From: Dickeya fangzhongdai
GTDB lineage: Bacteria; Pseudomonadota; Gammaproteobacteria; Enterobacterales; Enterobacteriaceae
Assembly (NCBI RefSeq): GCF_002812485.1
Contig: NZ_CP025003.1
Location: 4,960,001-5,024,000, forward strand
Length of the DNA: 64,000 nucleotides
Direction: 5' to 3'
Position numbers and translations under genes: made by a program. The notes below the pieces were generated by a model that saw only the letters and a program-made list of their open reading frames with translations, was not told the DNA's origin and searched no databases. Below, one piece after another: positions 24,204 through 32,942 of this stretch. Numbering within the stretch: position 1 is the stretch's first letter; each line of letters starts with the position of its first letter.

Positions 24204-24230
24204 GAAGGTTTTCCGTCTAAACGACGAAAT
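24150..24230 (+). other. attTn7 target region (3' end of glmS and adjacent DNA)
   Basis: The final glmS codons ([17 protein letters not shown]) are the segment bound by TnsD/TnsE-type targeting proteins in relatives, and insertion falls about 25 bp past the stop (near 24228). No Tn7 end sequence is visible, but about 6.3 kb of accessory genes separate glmS from pstS, which are neighbours in E. coli. Confidence 0.5.
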
Positions 24231-24266
24231 CGATATTTTTCAATATCAACCTGAAAAACGAGTAAT

Positions 24267-24297
24267 AAAAGCCCTGGGGTTTATCTCAGGGCTTTTT
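24267..24297 (+). terminator. Rho-independent terminator of glmUS
   Basis: AAAAGCCCTG / CAGGGCTTTT stem with a 10-nt loop and a terminal T-run, 64 bp after the glmS stop. Confidence 0.92.
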
Positions 24298-24340
24298 GGT
24301 CACCCTATCTAAGAATGACAGGACGATTAGGTAATAAATA

Positions 24341-24562
24341 TCATTTTATTTTATTCGACAGTTCATTGAGTTTCTTTTTTATATCTTCGACTTCTCTGGT
24401 CAATTTCTCATTCTGATCTTCCAGCTTTTCTATTTTTTTCTGTAATTCATTGAAATCACGGATTTGAATTTCTGAGCGATAAATATCCCTACCGAACGTA
24501 TCAGTCACCACTATGTATTGATAGTCTCTATCTGAAGTTTCAAGATCAATAGCACTGACCAT
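24341..24562 (-). CDS. Small coiled-coil protein, possibly a frameshifted exported protein
   Basis: Not recognised. The in-frame ATG gives 73 residues: an N-terminal part (AIDLETSDRDYQYIVVTD) and a C-terminal charged coiled coil (about residues 38-73, with KKIEKLEDQNEKLTREV). Reading upstream in the same frame gives KKILIVDLFLSTSFMVSA, a good signal peptide, but it has no start codon. Two ATGs at 24615 and 24611, behind a strong AAAGGAG (24620-24626), run into the wrong frame at a run of seven A (24598-24604). One base more or less in the run would join them. It could be a pseudogene, a slippage-controlled gene or a sequence error. Confidence 0.45.
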   Translation of the reverse strand: MVSAIDLETSDRDYQYIVVTDTFGRDIYRSEIQIRDFNELQKKIEKLEDQNEKLTREVEDIKKKLNELSNKIK

Positions 24563-24696
24563 AAACGATGTGGATAAAAACAGATCGACTATGAGTATTT
24601 TTTTGCTGCATGCATGTAACTCCTTTGGGTATTAGCTCTGTTTCACTTTATACCTGTAATTAACACTTAGCTAATCAGAGAAATCTGTCTCTATTG

Positions 24697-27012
24697 TTAC
24701 TTCCATACCACCCGATTACGGCCGGCGTTTTTGGCTTCGTACAGCGCGTCGTCGGCCCGCTTCATATCGCTCTCGAAGCTGTCTTTCAGATTCTGAACAT
24801 TACGGTGTTTGATAAACGTTGCGCCGATGCTGACGGTAAAATGGAAGGAATAGCCGTCAACCGTGAACAGGGTGTTTTCCACTTCGGTGCGAATCCCGTT
24901 CATGATGGCATCGACATTATCGAGATTGGCGTTGTGGACGATCAAACCGAACTCTTCGCCGCCCAGGCGGGCGACGAAGTCGTCGGTACGCAGTTTGCCG
25001 GTAATGATCTCCGCCAGACGACAAATCGCCACGTCGCCGACGTGATGGCCGTACTGGTCATTGACCTTTTTGAAGAAGTCGATATCGATGATCGCCAGTG
25101 CGGTGTTTTTCTCATGGTTGCGGTAGCACTTTTCCGTTTCCAGAATATAGGCGCGCCGGTTATGGATGCCGGTCAGGGCGTCGGTATTGGCCATTTCCAG
25201 CAGTTTTTCTTCCAGCTCTTCTCGGGCTCGCTGGGTTTCCAGCGCGTAGAACAGCGAGCCTAACGTGTCGACGAACGGGTTGAGAAAGCGCAACTGCCGC
25301 TCGTTGTAGCCGTCGAAGCGGTTACCGAGTCCGATCATCCCCACCACCTCGTTACGGAAATAGATGGGCAACCCCATGAATTGTCGCAGGATTGGGTGGC
25401 CTGACGGCACGCCGCGCGAGGCGGAGTGGGAACGCGGCGAGTTGGTGATGACCGGTTTGCCGGTGATCACCACATGCCCGAACAGGTTGTCCAGGCTGGT
25501 GAACTGCAGTTTGTTTTGCAGAAAAGTATCGTAAGAGTTCTTGCTGTCGCCGTTCCAGCTGACGTTGGAAATGGCGACGATGTGCAGCACTTTCTTCCCA
25601 TCGTGTTCTCTGACCTGGCCGATAAAACCGAACTCCGATTCAGAGATGGAAAGCAGGTCGTCAAAGATGGACATGCAGGCTTCCTGGATGTCGGTTTTTT
25701 CCAGAAAGATCTTTTGGGCCCGGTTAATCAGCTCCAGCAGGCGTTTATCCGCTTCTTCCTGTAATTCCTTGTTTTTCTTCTCGGTAATATCCCGATGGGT
25801 GCCGGCGACCCGAATGGGTTTGCCTTTTTCGTTGTATTCCACCACCTTGCCGTAGGTTTCAATCCACACCCAGTGGCCTTTATTGTGGCGCATCCGGTAT
25901 TGCTCGTTGATCAAGGTTGCCTGACCGGTGATGCAGGATTCCGCCGCCTGCACCATTCTTTCCCGATCCAGCGGGTGCATCAGCTGTTGCCAGTAATCCA
26001 TTGAGGAGTCGAATTGGTCCTGCGTGACGCCCATCATTTCGCACCACTGTTTATTGACGCGAATGTTATGCCGCCCCAGATCCCAGTCCCAGGTGCCGAG
26101 ACTGGACGACTCCAGTACCAGCCGCATTTGGTTGTTGGTATCCACCAGCAGTTTTTGCAGGTATTTCTGGTGGGAGTTATCGATCAGCAGCGCCTGCACG
26201 TGGCTGAGTCTGCCGTTGTGATGGTAATTGGCGATGGAAAGCTGGCGAATCCACAGCGTTTTTCCCCTGGGCGACAAAAAGCGGTATTCGCATTCCAGAT
26301 TCGCCACGCCTTTTTTATGGTTATCCAGTGCAAACAGCAGGTTCTCGTAGTCGTCCGGATGGATATAGTTTTCTATCGCCGCAGTGTTATGTCTGATGTC
26401 TTCTTCGGTAATGCCCAGAACATGATGCGCATTAGGGGACATGTAGGAAATGTGCAGCATGTTGTCTTGCTGCCAGTTGATCAGCACCACGGAGGAGTTA
26501 TTCAGCAGCCGGATTTCCTGTTCCCGATGCAACTGGTCACTGTGCAATTTGAACAGGGCTTCGGTAGTGCTGGCGACGAAGGCGGCGGTTTCTCGCGTCG
26601 TGTCATCCAGTGCCCGCGGTTGATAGTCGATGGCGGCCAGGGTGCCGACCACGATCTTGTCGAGCACCAAAGGTATGCCAAAGTAACTACGGATATGCGG
26701 AGCGCCGGTAACCAGCGGGTGCTCGCAAAACTGACTGTCTGTTAGCGTATCGGGAATCGATAAGGTCGTCTCGGTGGCAATCACCGAATTGCAAAATGCC
26801 AGTTCCCGGGTAGTACATTCAATATCGATACCTTCGCTGAAAATCAGCCATTGCTTGTCCAGATCGATAATCGAGATAAACGCCGCCGGAAAATTCAGTA
26901 TCCGTGCAAATAATCTGACCTGGTTTTGAAAGGATTGCTGTAAGTGTAAGTCGAGCAAATGATATTCATTGATTTTTGCGACGCGCTGCTCATCGGTATT
27001 ATGTTTTTTCAT
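24697..27012 (-). CDS. Diguanylate cyclase with GAF-PAS-PAS-GAF-GGDEF architecture
   Basis: Predicted to make cyclic di-GMP from two GTP. It has 771 residues and no clear membrane segment, so it is a cytosolic sensor. Order: an N-terminal GAF domain (about 15-155), two PAS domains (about 165-290 and 300-420, the second ending in the PAC block IRVAGTHRDITEKK), a second GAF domain (about 430-590) and a C-terminal GGDEF domain. The active-site motif is GGEEF at about 684-688, and the inhibitory I-site R-x-x-D (RTDD) lies five residues before it, so both catalysis and product inhibition look intact. The start at 27012 follows AGGGA by 9 nt; an ATG two codons earlier (27018) is possible. Confidence 0.9.
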   Translation of the reverse strand: MKKHNTDEQRVAKINEYHLLDLHLQQSFQNQVRLFARILNFPAAFISIIDLDKQWLIFSEGIDIECTTRELAFCNSVIATETTLSIPDTLTDSQFCEHPLVTGAPHIRSYFGIPLVLDKIVVGTLAAIDYQPRALDDTTRETAAFVASTTEALFKLHSDQLHREQEIRLLNNSSVVLINWQQDNMLHISYMSPNAHHVLGITEEDIRHNTAAIENYIHPDDYENLLFALDNHKKGVANLECEYRFLSPRGKTLWIRQLSIANYHHNGRLSHVQALLIDNSHQKYLQKLLVDTNNQMRLVLESSSLGTWDWDLGRHNIRVNKQWCEMMGVTQDQFDSSMDYWQQLMHPLDRERMVQAAESCITGQATLINEQYRMRHNKGHWVWIETYGKVVEYNEKGKPIRVAGTHRDITEKKNKELQEEADKRLLELINRAQKIFLEKTDIQEACMSIFDDLLSISESEFGFIGQVREHDGKKVLHIVAISNVSWNGDSKNSYDTFLQNKLQFTSLDNLFGHVVITGKPVITNSPRSHSASRGVPSGHPILRQFMGLPIYFRNEVVGMIGLGNRFDGYNERQLRFLNPFVDTLGSLFYALETQRAREELEEKLLEMANTDALTGIHNRRAYILETEKCYRNHEKNTALAIIDIDFFKKVNDQYGHHVGDVAICRLAEIITGKLRTDDFVARLGGEEFGLIVHNANLDNVDAIMNGIRTEVENTLFTVDGYSFHFTVSIGATFIKHRNVQNLKDSFESDMKRADDALYEAKNAGRNRVVWK

Positions 27013-27329
27013 TGTCATCTTTCCCTTAAAAAACAAATAAAATCAGTGTATTGCACTCCTGGTAACAAAACAGAAAAATGCGTCTGCTAGGCTCGGTTAT
27101 AAAAAGTGGAAACATCCTGTAGGGGAGTTGGGTCCTGACGTGAGAGCGCTGTTTTTTCAGCGACATATCTGAGTATAGAACAGGTTTTTTTATCGCTGGG
27201 CTATATAAGTAATTTAGTGTTTTAGTGCTTTTTGTTATTCATATTGGTTTTCTTGCAGGAATTAAATAAAAAAACCTCCCTGCTTCTTAAGGCATGGGGA
27301 GGTTTTTTTATAAACGCTATACTATTAGG
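27013..27329. other. Gap upstream of the cyclase gene and downstream of the ATPase cassette
   Basis: 317 bp, AT-rich, with no ORF worth calling. It should contain the promoter of the cyclase gene, but none stands out clearly. At its right end is the terminator of the cassette (27268-27309). Confidence 0.6.
27268..27309 (-). terminator. Rho-independent terminator of the three-gene ATPase cassette
   Basis: AACCTCCC-TGC ... GCA-T-GGGGAGGTT forms a GC-rich stem with A-runs on the left and T-runs on the right, so it is symmetrical. It ends about 20 bp from the cassette stop codon and can act on the minus strand. Confidence 0.88.
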
Positions 27330-28766
27330 TCAGGACTTTTGTGGTTTTACCCCACCTTTTCTGCCTAACCCAAAGCCAACACGATAGAGATCGGGCATAT
27401 CAATACGCTCGCTGTTACGTTCTTCAAACACGCCTATTCTTAACAAATCCAGTTTTAGGCCCGGCCAGCCTTTCTGGGCATGCTGAGGAGGTAACTTGTT
27501 TGGATTTTCCGGCAGTCCTTGAGAAAACTCCTCATTCCAACGCTGTTGTATTACGCTGAAATCAATGGGTACGTTGAGCCCGTTCAAGGGAGTTAAGAAC
27601 TCGTTTACCCACGGATAGTCTTCAGTCAGTTCGCTGACCCTGATTTCCGATGCCTTTTGAACCCCACGTTTAATACTTTCATAGTGCAACGAGTAGGTAT
27701 AGTCCGGGTACCGCTCCATTGAGTCTTCGGCTGCTTGCCGTATAGCAGCTAAAAATGAGCGAGGAGACGTTCGCCCTTTTCCGTCTGCCAGATGACTAAC
27801 GGCCCAGACATAAGGGACACCACGACGGCGATCCTTGCCCATCCACGGCCCGGCTAGCGCTTCAAATAATTCTCTTTGTGATGGCGTTTCACGCTTTACA
27901 TCATCATGCGGCACAAAACGGGAATCGGAATGCTCAGGTGGTTTATTCAAGGTTCGGTTATAGCACTCGCGCAGCACATCACCATGTGATGTTTCACCAT
28001 TAATCAGGTATTGCCATAGCAGGCCATGCAAGTCATGCCTTGCCCAGGATAGTTCAGCTTTGGTGGCAAGCAACTTGGAGGCATCAGGAAAATCGGTAAC
28101 AGTTCTTTCCAGTTGGTCTTCGCGTAAAAAGACTTTGGCGGTAAGACGGCTGTATGGTTTTAGCCACAAGACAACCCGTAATAGACCACGCACGATATTA
28201 TCCATTACCGACCAATCAGTACTGAGTCTGTCGAGCGCGTCAAACAAAATCAGGGCGTAGCGACCATTTCCCTCTAACGATTGATTGGCCTGAGACATGG
28301 CTGCTGCAATATTTTCCGGATTTTGCTGTACCCAAGATATTTTTTCTGACCACTTTGCCTGTTGAGCCAACAGTGGCTGCTGGGTTAGTTTGCCGATGCC
28401 TGATATGACAATCGTGCGCCAGATATCATAGGCATCAAAGCTCTCTACCAATTGAGAAAATGTATCTGAGTCTGGATACGCGTCATTCTGTGGCCGCTCT
28501 GAAAATCCGATATGAATGTCTGTAATATCCAATTGTGGAATTGATGAACCTAGCACTTTACGCAAAGCAGGATCGCCAAGCGCTGCCGTCCAAACAGATT
28601 TCCCGACTCCACGTGTGCCCACCACCAGTAAACTTTCCGGCCTTAGTGCTTTTAAATGCGCAGGCGGAATGTAGAGGTGTTTTAATGGCGGCGCAGACCC
28701 GCTGTATGAGGTATCCGCAGGTAAGGTTTCATAAATGGCTCGACGGATATCTTCTGCGCTACTCAT
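27330..28766 (-). CDS. P-loop ATPase of unknown function (cassette gene 3)
   Basis: Not assigned to a named family. It has 478 residues. Walker A is GTRGVGKS at about residues 50-57, and a Walker B-like strand YALILFDALDRL lies near 170-181. The rest is mainly helical with no membrane segment. A STAND- or KAP-like regulatory ATPase is possible, but the C-terminal part is not recognised. ATG at 28766 sits 6 nt after GGAG; the preceding ATG (28769) is closer than usual. The start overlaps the end of the ParA-like gene by several bases, so the two are translationally coupled. Base composition looks lower in GC than the core genes. Confidence 0.75.
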   Translation of the reverse strand: MSSAEDIRRAIYETLPADTSYSGSAPPLKHLYIPPAHLKALRPESLLVVGTRGVGKSVWTAALGDPALRKVLGSSIPQLDITDIHIGFSERPQNDAYPDSDTFSQLVESFDAYDIWRTIVISGIGKLTQQPLLAQQAKWSEKISWVQQNPENIAAAMSQANQSLEGNGRYALILFDALDRLSTDWSVMDNIVRGLLRVVLWLKPYSRLTAKVFLREDQLERTVTDFPDASKLLATKAELSWARHDLHGLLWQYLINGETSHGDVLRECYNRTLNKPPEHSDSRFVPHDDVKRETPSQRELFEALAGPWMGKDRRRGVPYVWAVSHLADGKGRTSPRSFLAAIRQAAEDSMERYPDYTYSLHYESIKRGVQKASEIRVSELTEDYPWVNEFLTPLNGLNVPIDFSVIQQRWNEEFSQGLPENPNKLPPQHAQKGWPGLKLDLLRIGVFEERNSERIDMPDLYRVGFGLGRKGGVKPQKS

Positions 28767-30072
28767 CATGCTCTCCGGGATGATTGGTTAAACCTTGAAT
28801 ACCCTCAATTAACGTGCCGAAAATTGACTGAACTTCGGCGGAGTCTATCGTGTTTTGCGCAAATCGGGAATGTAGCGACGTTAGCGCGGAGAATCCTCTG
28901 TTCCAGCGAATCGCCCACGGATAGTGTGGTGCTGCTTCGTCGTTCATCTCGAAGCTGAACAGATTCTCCACTGTTTCACCCGGTGGTACTTCGTCATAAA
29001 GTGTGGAGGAAAACAGTTCGTAAGCGTTTTCACACAACCCGGAAAAGTAGCTCTCGCGTCGTTCGTCATCAGGAATCATGGCACCGATAAGTTGCAAACG
29101 CTCACGGATATCAGCGGCTTTGCCTGATCGGTTCCAGTATTCAAATAACACCCGATATCCTGACCAGGTTTGCTCGCCATCCAGTGTAAACAGTAACACG
29201 GTATTGGCGCCGATATCGGTAACGCAACTGGATGCGACTTCATCTATTCCAGAGCGTGAGTCGATCAAAATCACATCAGGCTTAATCGTTTCTTCTAACT
29301 GGTCAATCAGGCGATTGAGTCGGTGAGACCAGCTTTCCCGGTTTCCGTTACTGTCTATTTTGGGCATCCAGACTCTGCCCAGCTTGGCGATATATTCTCC
29401 CGGATTTTTGCCATGTGCCGGTATCACGTAAATGTCGCCGTCATGGGATAGCGTACTGGTGGCGATCATGTCATCAAGCAGGCTGTTGCCATTATCGACC
29501 AGATCTTCCACCAGCCAGTCGGCGATGCCATAAGTTGGGCGACGGTCTTCCGGTAGCAAGGCGGTAGATAAGCCAGGAGACTCAAGATCCAAATCAAGAA
29601 CCATGACTTTTTTACCGGCTTGCGCCAGCGCCCATGCGCAAGCGGCCATCGCGGTTGAGCGGCCAACGCCGCCTTTGATAGAAAAAAAGACAATGCGACT
29701 GGCGCCTTCAGACTCTGGTGTGATCATATCCCAGCGGCTTTCCGTCGCTAATCTGTCAACCACATAGACGCCGGGAATATCGGCAAGCGCAAAATGGGCT
29801 GCGCGTTGATAAACCGATTCGACATTGGGTTCATATAAGACGGTGTTATCTGGAGCAAAGCTGTGAGGCGACAGTTCAGTTGAAAATTGTGCGGCAATCG
29901 TGTCAATCGCAGCCTGATGTTCGGGATTGTTCTGAATCGATTCGGAAGCGATTAACCTGACTTTACCGTTCAGATCTCGGTTGATTGCCACGGGTTCAAT
30001 CTGACTGATAAGATCAGTGTGAGGTTTAAGAATGCCTTCAATAGTAGGCAAAAGCTGGTCGAAGGTTTTCAT
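28759..30072 (-). CDS. ParA/MinD-like ATPase with variant KGGVGRS P-loop (cassette gene 2)
   Basis: Member of the SIMIBI (ParA/MinD) ATPase class. It has 437 residues. About 125 N-terminal residues of unknown fold precede the ATPase core. The deviant Walker A is KGGVGRST at residues 133-140: the signature lysine is kept, but the usual P-loop lysine before S/T is arginine. Further motifs are VLDLDLESPGLS (158-169) and DVILIDSRSGIDE (about 255-267). It resembles a group that I recall being labelled the KGGVGR-motif variant AAA ATPases. It overlaps the upstream gene by ATGA and the downstream gene by about 8 bp. The chromosome's own partition genes would not lie here, so a non-partition role is likely. 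Confidence 0.8.
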   Translation of the reverse strand: MKTFDQLLPTIEGILKPHTDLISQIEPVAINRDLNGKVRLIASESIQNNPEHQAAIDTIAAQFSTELSPHSFAPDNTVLYEPNVESVYQRAAHFALADIPGVYVVDRLATESRWDMITPESEGASRIVFFSIKGGVGRSTAMAACAWALAQAGKKVMVLDLDLESPGLSTALLPEDRRPTYGIADWLVEDLVDNGNSLLDDMIATSTLSHDGDIYVIPAHGKNPGEYIAKLGRVWMPKIDSNGNRESWSHRLNRLIDQLEETIKPDVILIDSRSGIDEVASSCVTDIGANTVLLFTLDGEQTWSGYRVLFEYWNRSGKAADIRERLQLIGAMIPDDERRESYFSGLCENAYELFSSTLYDEVPPGETVENLFSFEMNDEAAPHYPWAIRWNRGFSALTSLHSRFAQNTIDSAEVQSIFGTLIEGIQGLTNHPGEHDE

Positions 30073-30485
30073 ATCGCGCCGTCCGTTTTAGCTTGTTTAA
30101 GTATATTTTGGACTTGTTTGGCTCCGTTGCGATGTTTTTCTGCCTCAATTTGTGTGAACTGTTGTTGGTTGCTGTAACGTTGTGACGCTTTCCAGTTATC
30201 GAAAGGATTTAGTGAAGATAAAAGATACTCAGCTCCGGGGTAGCGGCCACTACGGTATGCATCGTAACGTGACCAAATAGCATCAATATGCTTTTGGTCG
30301 TGGCGTTCACTGGGCATGTCCCTATTCGTGTCAAAGGGCATACCAAACTCCTGCATCAACTTTTTTAACCCGCTCTCTGCCGAGAAGCCATAAAGATGAT
30401 CGGCATTGGCCCAGCGTCCCAGATGAAACAGGATTTCTGCATCTCTCCAGTGGCGATGACAGGCGTCTTCAAAGTCGGTTGCCAT
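30069..30485 (-). CDS. Small HEPN-like protein (cassette gene 1)
   Basis: 138 residues, not assigned to a named family. The N-terminal helices (HWRDAEILFHLGRWANADHL, then FSAESGLKKLMQEFG) look like the first half of a HEPN four-helix bundle. R61 and H66 in SERHDQKHIDAIW form an R-x4-H motif, the catalytic signature of HEPN ribonucleases. The C-terminal half contains SSLNPFDNWKASQRYSN. It is the first gene of the cassette and ends in ATGA overlap with the ParA-like gene. A strong AAAGGAG lies 12 nt before the ATG, longer than optimal. The HEPN call is inference from pattern. Confidence 0.65.
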   Translation of the reverse strand: MATDFEDACHRHWRDAEILFHLGRWANADHLYGFSAESGLKKLMQEFGMPFDTNRDMPSERHDQKHIDAIWSRYDAYRSGRYPGAEYLLSSLNPFDNWKASQRYSNQQQFTQIEAEKHRNGAKQVQNILKQAKTDGAI

Positions 30486-30789
30486 GACTGTGCTTCACTC
30501 CTTTGGTCAGAGACGGACATATTCAAGGTCTAAATAGCATGTGTGACAAGCGATTTTACCGGAACTGGGGATTCATAGAAGTATATCGTTGAAAGTATTG
30601 TATAGATTGTTAAATAAATGCTTGCCTCTGCCAGGCAGGCATACCCAGTTCTGACTCGACTGTCACACAACTGTCATATTGCGTACATTTTACTGTCACC
30701 GAATTGACCTATTTTCTCCACCAGCAAACTACACTCTGATTAAACAATAGCTCCGGGTCTACACGTCTAAGTATCCCACAGGAGGGATT
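30486..30789. other. Divergent control region between the cassette and pstS
   Basis: 304 bp. The right half holds the Pho boxes and promoter of pstS. The left half should hold the promoter of the minus-strand cassette, but no strong hexamers are obvious. No ORF is supported. Confidence 0.7.
30660..30703 (+). promoter_or_regulatory. Tandem Pho boxes (four 11-bp PhoB units) of pstS
   Basis: Four consecutive 11-bp units: CTGTCACACAA, CTGTCATATTG, CGTACATTTTA and CTGTCACCGAA. Units 1 and 2 form a perfect 18-bp Pho box (CTGTCA-N5-CTGTCAT), and the third degenerate unit matches the E. coli pstS layout. A -10-like TATTTT at 30710-30715 follows, as expected for PhoB-activated promoters without a -35. 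Confidence 0.95.
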
Positions 30790-31830
30790 ATGAAACTCAT
30801 GCGTACCACTGTTGCCAGTATCGTTGCTGCAAGTTTTTCTCTGACGGCGGTTTCTGCTTTTGCCGCGGCAAACCTCACTGGCGCAGGTGCGACGTTCCCC
30901 GCTCCGGTTTATGCAAAGTGGGCTGATTCTTACGAAAAAGAAACCGGCAACAAAGTTAACTATCAGGGCATCGGTTCTTCGGGCGGCGTGAAACAGATTA
31001 CCGCCAAAACCGTGGATTTTGGTGCGTCTGATGCGCCGTTGGCGGATGACAAACTGGCTCAGGACGGTCTGTTCCAGTTCCCGACCGTGATCGGCGGTAT
31101 CGTACTGGCTGTCAACGTGCCGGGCGTGAAAGCCGGCGAGCTGACGCTGGACGGCAAAACGCTGGGTGACATCTACCTGGGCAAAATCAAGAAATGGAAC
31201 GACGAAGCCATCGCCAAACTGAACCCGGGCGTGAAACTGCCGGATCAGGACATCGCTGTGGTGCGTCGTGCCGACGGTTCCGGCACCTCCTACGTGTTCA
31301 CCAGCTACCTGGCTAAAGTGAACAGCGAGTGGAAAGAGAAGATTGGCGCGGGCAACACCGTAAACTGGCCGACCGGTCTGGGCGGTAAAGGCAACGACGG
31401 CATCGCGGCGTTCGTGCAGCGTCTGCCGGGGTCGATCGGTTACGTTGAATACGCGTACGCCAAGCAGAATAACCTGGTTTACACCAAGCTGATTTCTGCC
31501 GACGGCAAAGCAGTCAGCCCGACGGAAGGGTCTTTCAGCAATGCCGCCAAAGGCGTTGACTGGAGCAAGTCCTTCGCACAGGACCTGACCAACCAGAAAG
31601 GCGCCGATGTATGGCCGATCACCTCTACCACTTTCATTCTGATTCACAAAGAACAGAGCAAGCCTGAGCAGGGCAAAGAAGTGCTGAAGTTCTTTGACTG
31701 GGCTTACACCAAAGGCGGCGATCAGGCCAAAGCGCTGGATTATTCTACCCTGCCGAAAGAAGTGATTGCTCAGGTACGCGCAGCATGGAAAACCCAGATC
31801 AAAGACAGCAGCGGTAAAGCGCTGTATTGA
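30790..31830 (+). CDS. pstS: Phosphate-binding periplasmic protein PstS
   Basis: Captures inorganic phosphate for the PstSCAB importer. It has 346 residues. The signal peptide ([20 protein letters not shown] ending SAFA) is cut near residue 25, leaving [19 protein letters not shown]. Phosphate-binding blocks include [20 protein letters not shown] and [12 protein letters not shown]. The ribosome site CAGGAGGG is strong. It is the first gene of the Pho-regulated operon. Confidence 0.97.
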   Translation: MKLMRTTVASIVAASFSLTAVSAFAAANLTGAGATFPAPVYAKWADSYEKETGNKVNYQGIGSSGGVKQITAKTVDFGASDAPLADDKLAQDGLFQFPTVIGGIVLAVNVPGVKAGELTLDGKTLGDIYLGKIKKWNDEAIAKLNPGVKLPDQDIAVVRRADGSGTSYVFTSYLAKVNSEWKEKIGAGNTVNWPTGLGGKGNDGIAAFVQRLPGSIGYVEYAYAKQNNLVYTKLISADGKAVSPTEGSFSNAAKGVDWSKSFAQDLTNQKGADVWPITSTTFILIHKEQSKPEQGKEVLKFFDWAYTKGGDQAKALDYSTLPKEVIAQVRAAWKTQIKDSSGKALY

Positions 31831-31863
31831 TTGCGGTTAGCAGGATCGGTTGTGTGAGTACCG

Positions 31864-31926
31864 AGAGGTGGATAAACCGGAAACGGGGTATCCACCTCTG
31901 ACATTCATTGGGGTTTCCTCCAATGA
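31864..31926 (+). terminator. Two hairpins between pstS and pstC
   Basis: AGAGGTGGATA / TATCCACCTCT (31864-31899, 11-bp stem) is followed by TCATTGG / CCAATGA (31905-31926). No long U-run follows, so they probably act as partial attenuators or stability elements that keep pstS mRNA above the rest of the operon. Confidence 0.6.
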
Positions 31927-31982
31927 CCTGATTAAAGACGCAGTTATCTGAAAAACGCAGTTATCTGAAAGAAGAGAGACGT

Positions 31983-32942
31983 ATGGCTGAACACAAGCCA
32001 ACCATTACACCTCCGGGAAAACAGGGCGACATTCTCTTCGGGGCGCTGGTCAGACTGGCGGCCCTATTGACGTTGCTGTTGCTGGGCGGAATTATCGTTT
32101 CCCTGATTTTCGCCTCCTGGCCGAGTATCAAAACGTTTGGTTTCTCCTTCCTGTGGACCAAAGAATGGGATGCGCCCGCCGGGCAATTCGGCGCGCTGGT
32201 ACCGATTTACGGCACCATCGTGACCTCGCTGATCGCGCTGATCATCGCCATTCCGATTAGTTTCGGTATCGCGCTGTTCCTGACGGAACTGGCGCCGAGC
32301 TGGCTGAAACGTCCGCTGGGCGTGGCGATTGAGCTGCTGGCCGCGATCCCGAGTATCGTCTATGGCATGTGGGGGCTGTTTGTGTTCGCCCCGTTGTTCG
32401 CCAAGTATTTCCAACAACCGGTAGGCAACGTGCTTTCCAGCATCCCATTGGTCGGCACCCTGTTCTCCGGGCCGGCGTTCGGCATCGGTATTCTGGCGGC
32501 CGGCGTGATTCTGGCCATCATGATCATCCCCTACATCGCCGCGGTAATGCGCGATGTGTTCGAACAGACGCCGGTGATGATGAAAGAATCGGCCTACGGT
32601 ATCGGCTGCACCACCTGGGAAGTTATCTGGCACATCGTGCTGCCGTTCACCAAAAATGGGGTGATTGGCGGCGTCATGCTGGGGCTGGGACGTGCGCTGG
32701 GCGAGACGATGGCGGTGACGTTTATCATCGGCAACACCTACCAGCTCGACAGCGTCTCGCTCTATATGCCGGGCAACAGCATCACCTCCGCGCTGGCTAA
32801 CGAATTTGCCGAAGCCGACACCGGGCTGCATACCGCCGCGCTGATGGAGCTGGGCCTGATCCTGTTTGTGATTACCTTTATCGTGCTGGCCTGTTCGAAG
32901 CTGATGATCATGCGTCTGGCTAAAAACGAAGGAGCGCGCTGA
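31983..32942 (+). CDS. pstC: Phosphate ABC transporter permease PstC
   Basis: Inner-membrane permease of the Pst importer. It has 319 residues (E. coli 319), about six membrane helices, and the coupling motif [21 protein letters not shown]. The stop overlaps the pstA start (TGATG). Confidence 0.97.
   Translation: MAEHKPTITPPGKQGDILFGALVRLAALLTLLLLGGIIVSLIFASWPSIKTFGFSFLWTKEWDAPAGQFGALVPIYGTIVTSLIALIIAIPISFGIALFLTELAPSWLKRPLGVAIELLAAIPSIVYGMWGLFVFAPLFAKYFQQPVGNVLSSIPLVGTLFSGPAFGIGILAAGVILAIMIIPYIAAVMRDVFEQTPVMMKESAYGIGCTTWEVIWHIVLPFTKNGVIGGVMLGLGRALGETMAVTFIIGNTYQLDSVSLYMPGNSITSALANEFAEADTGLHTAALMELGLILFVITFIVLACSKLMIMRLAKNEGAR

Noticed and set aside
24204..24340. Possible Tn7 insertion directly after glmS
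   Set aside because: No Tn7 end repeats or tns genes are visible; the first feature is the normal glmUS terminator. Only the general hotspot idea is kept.
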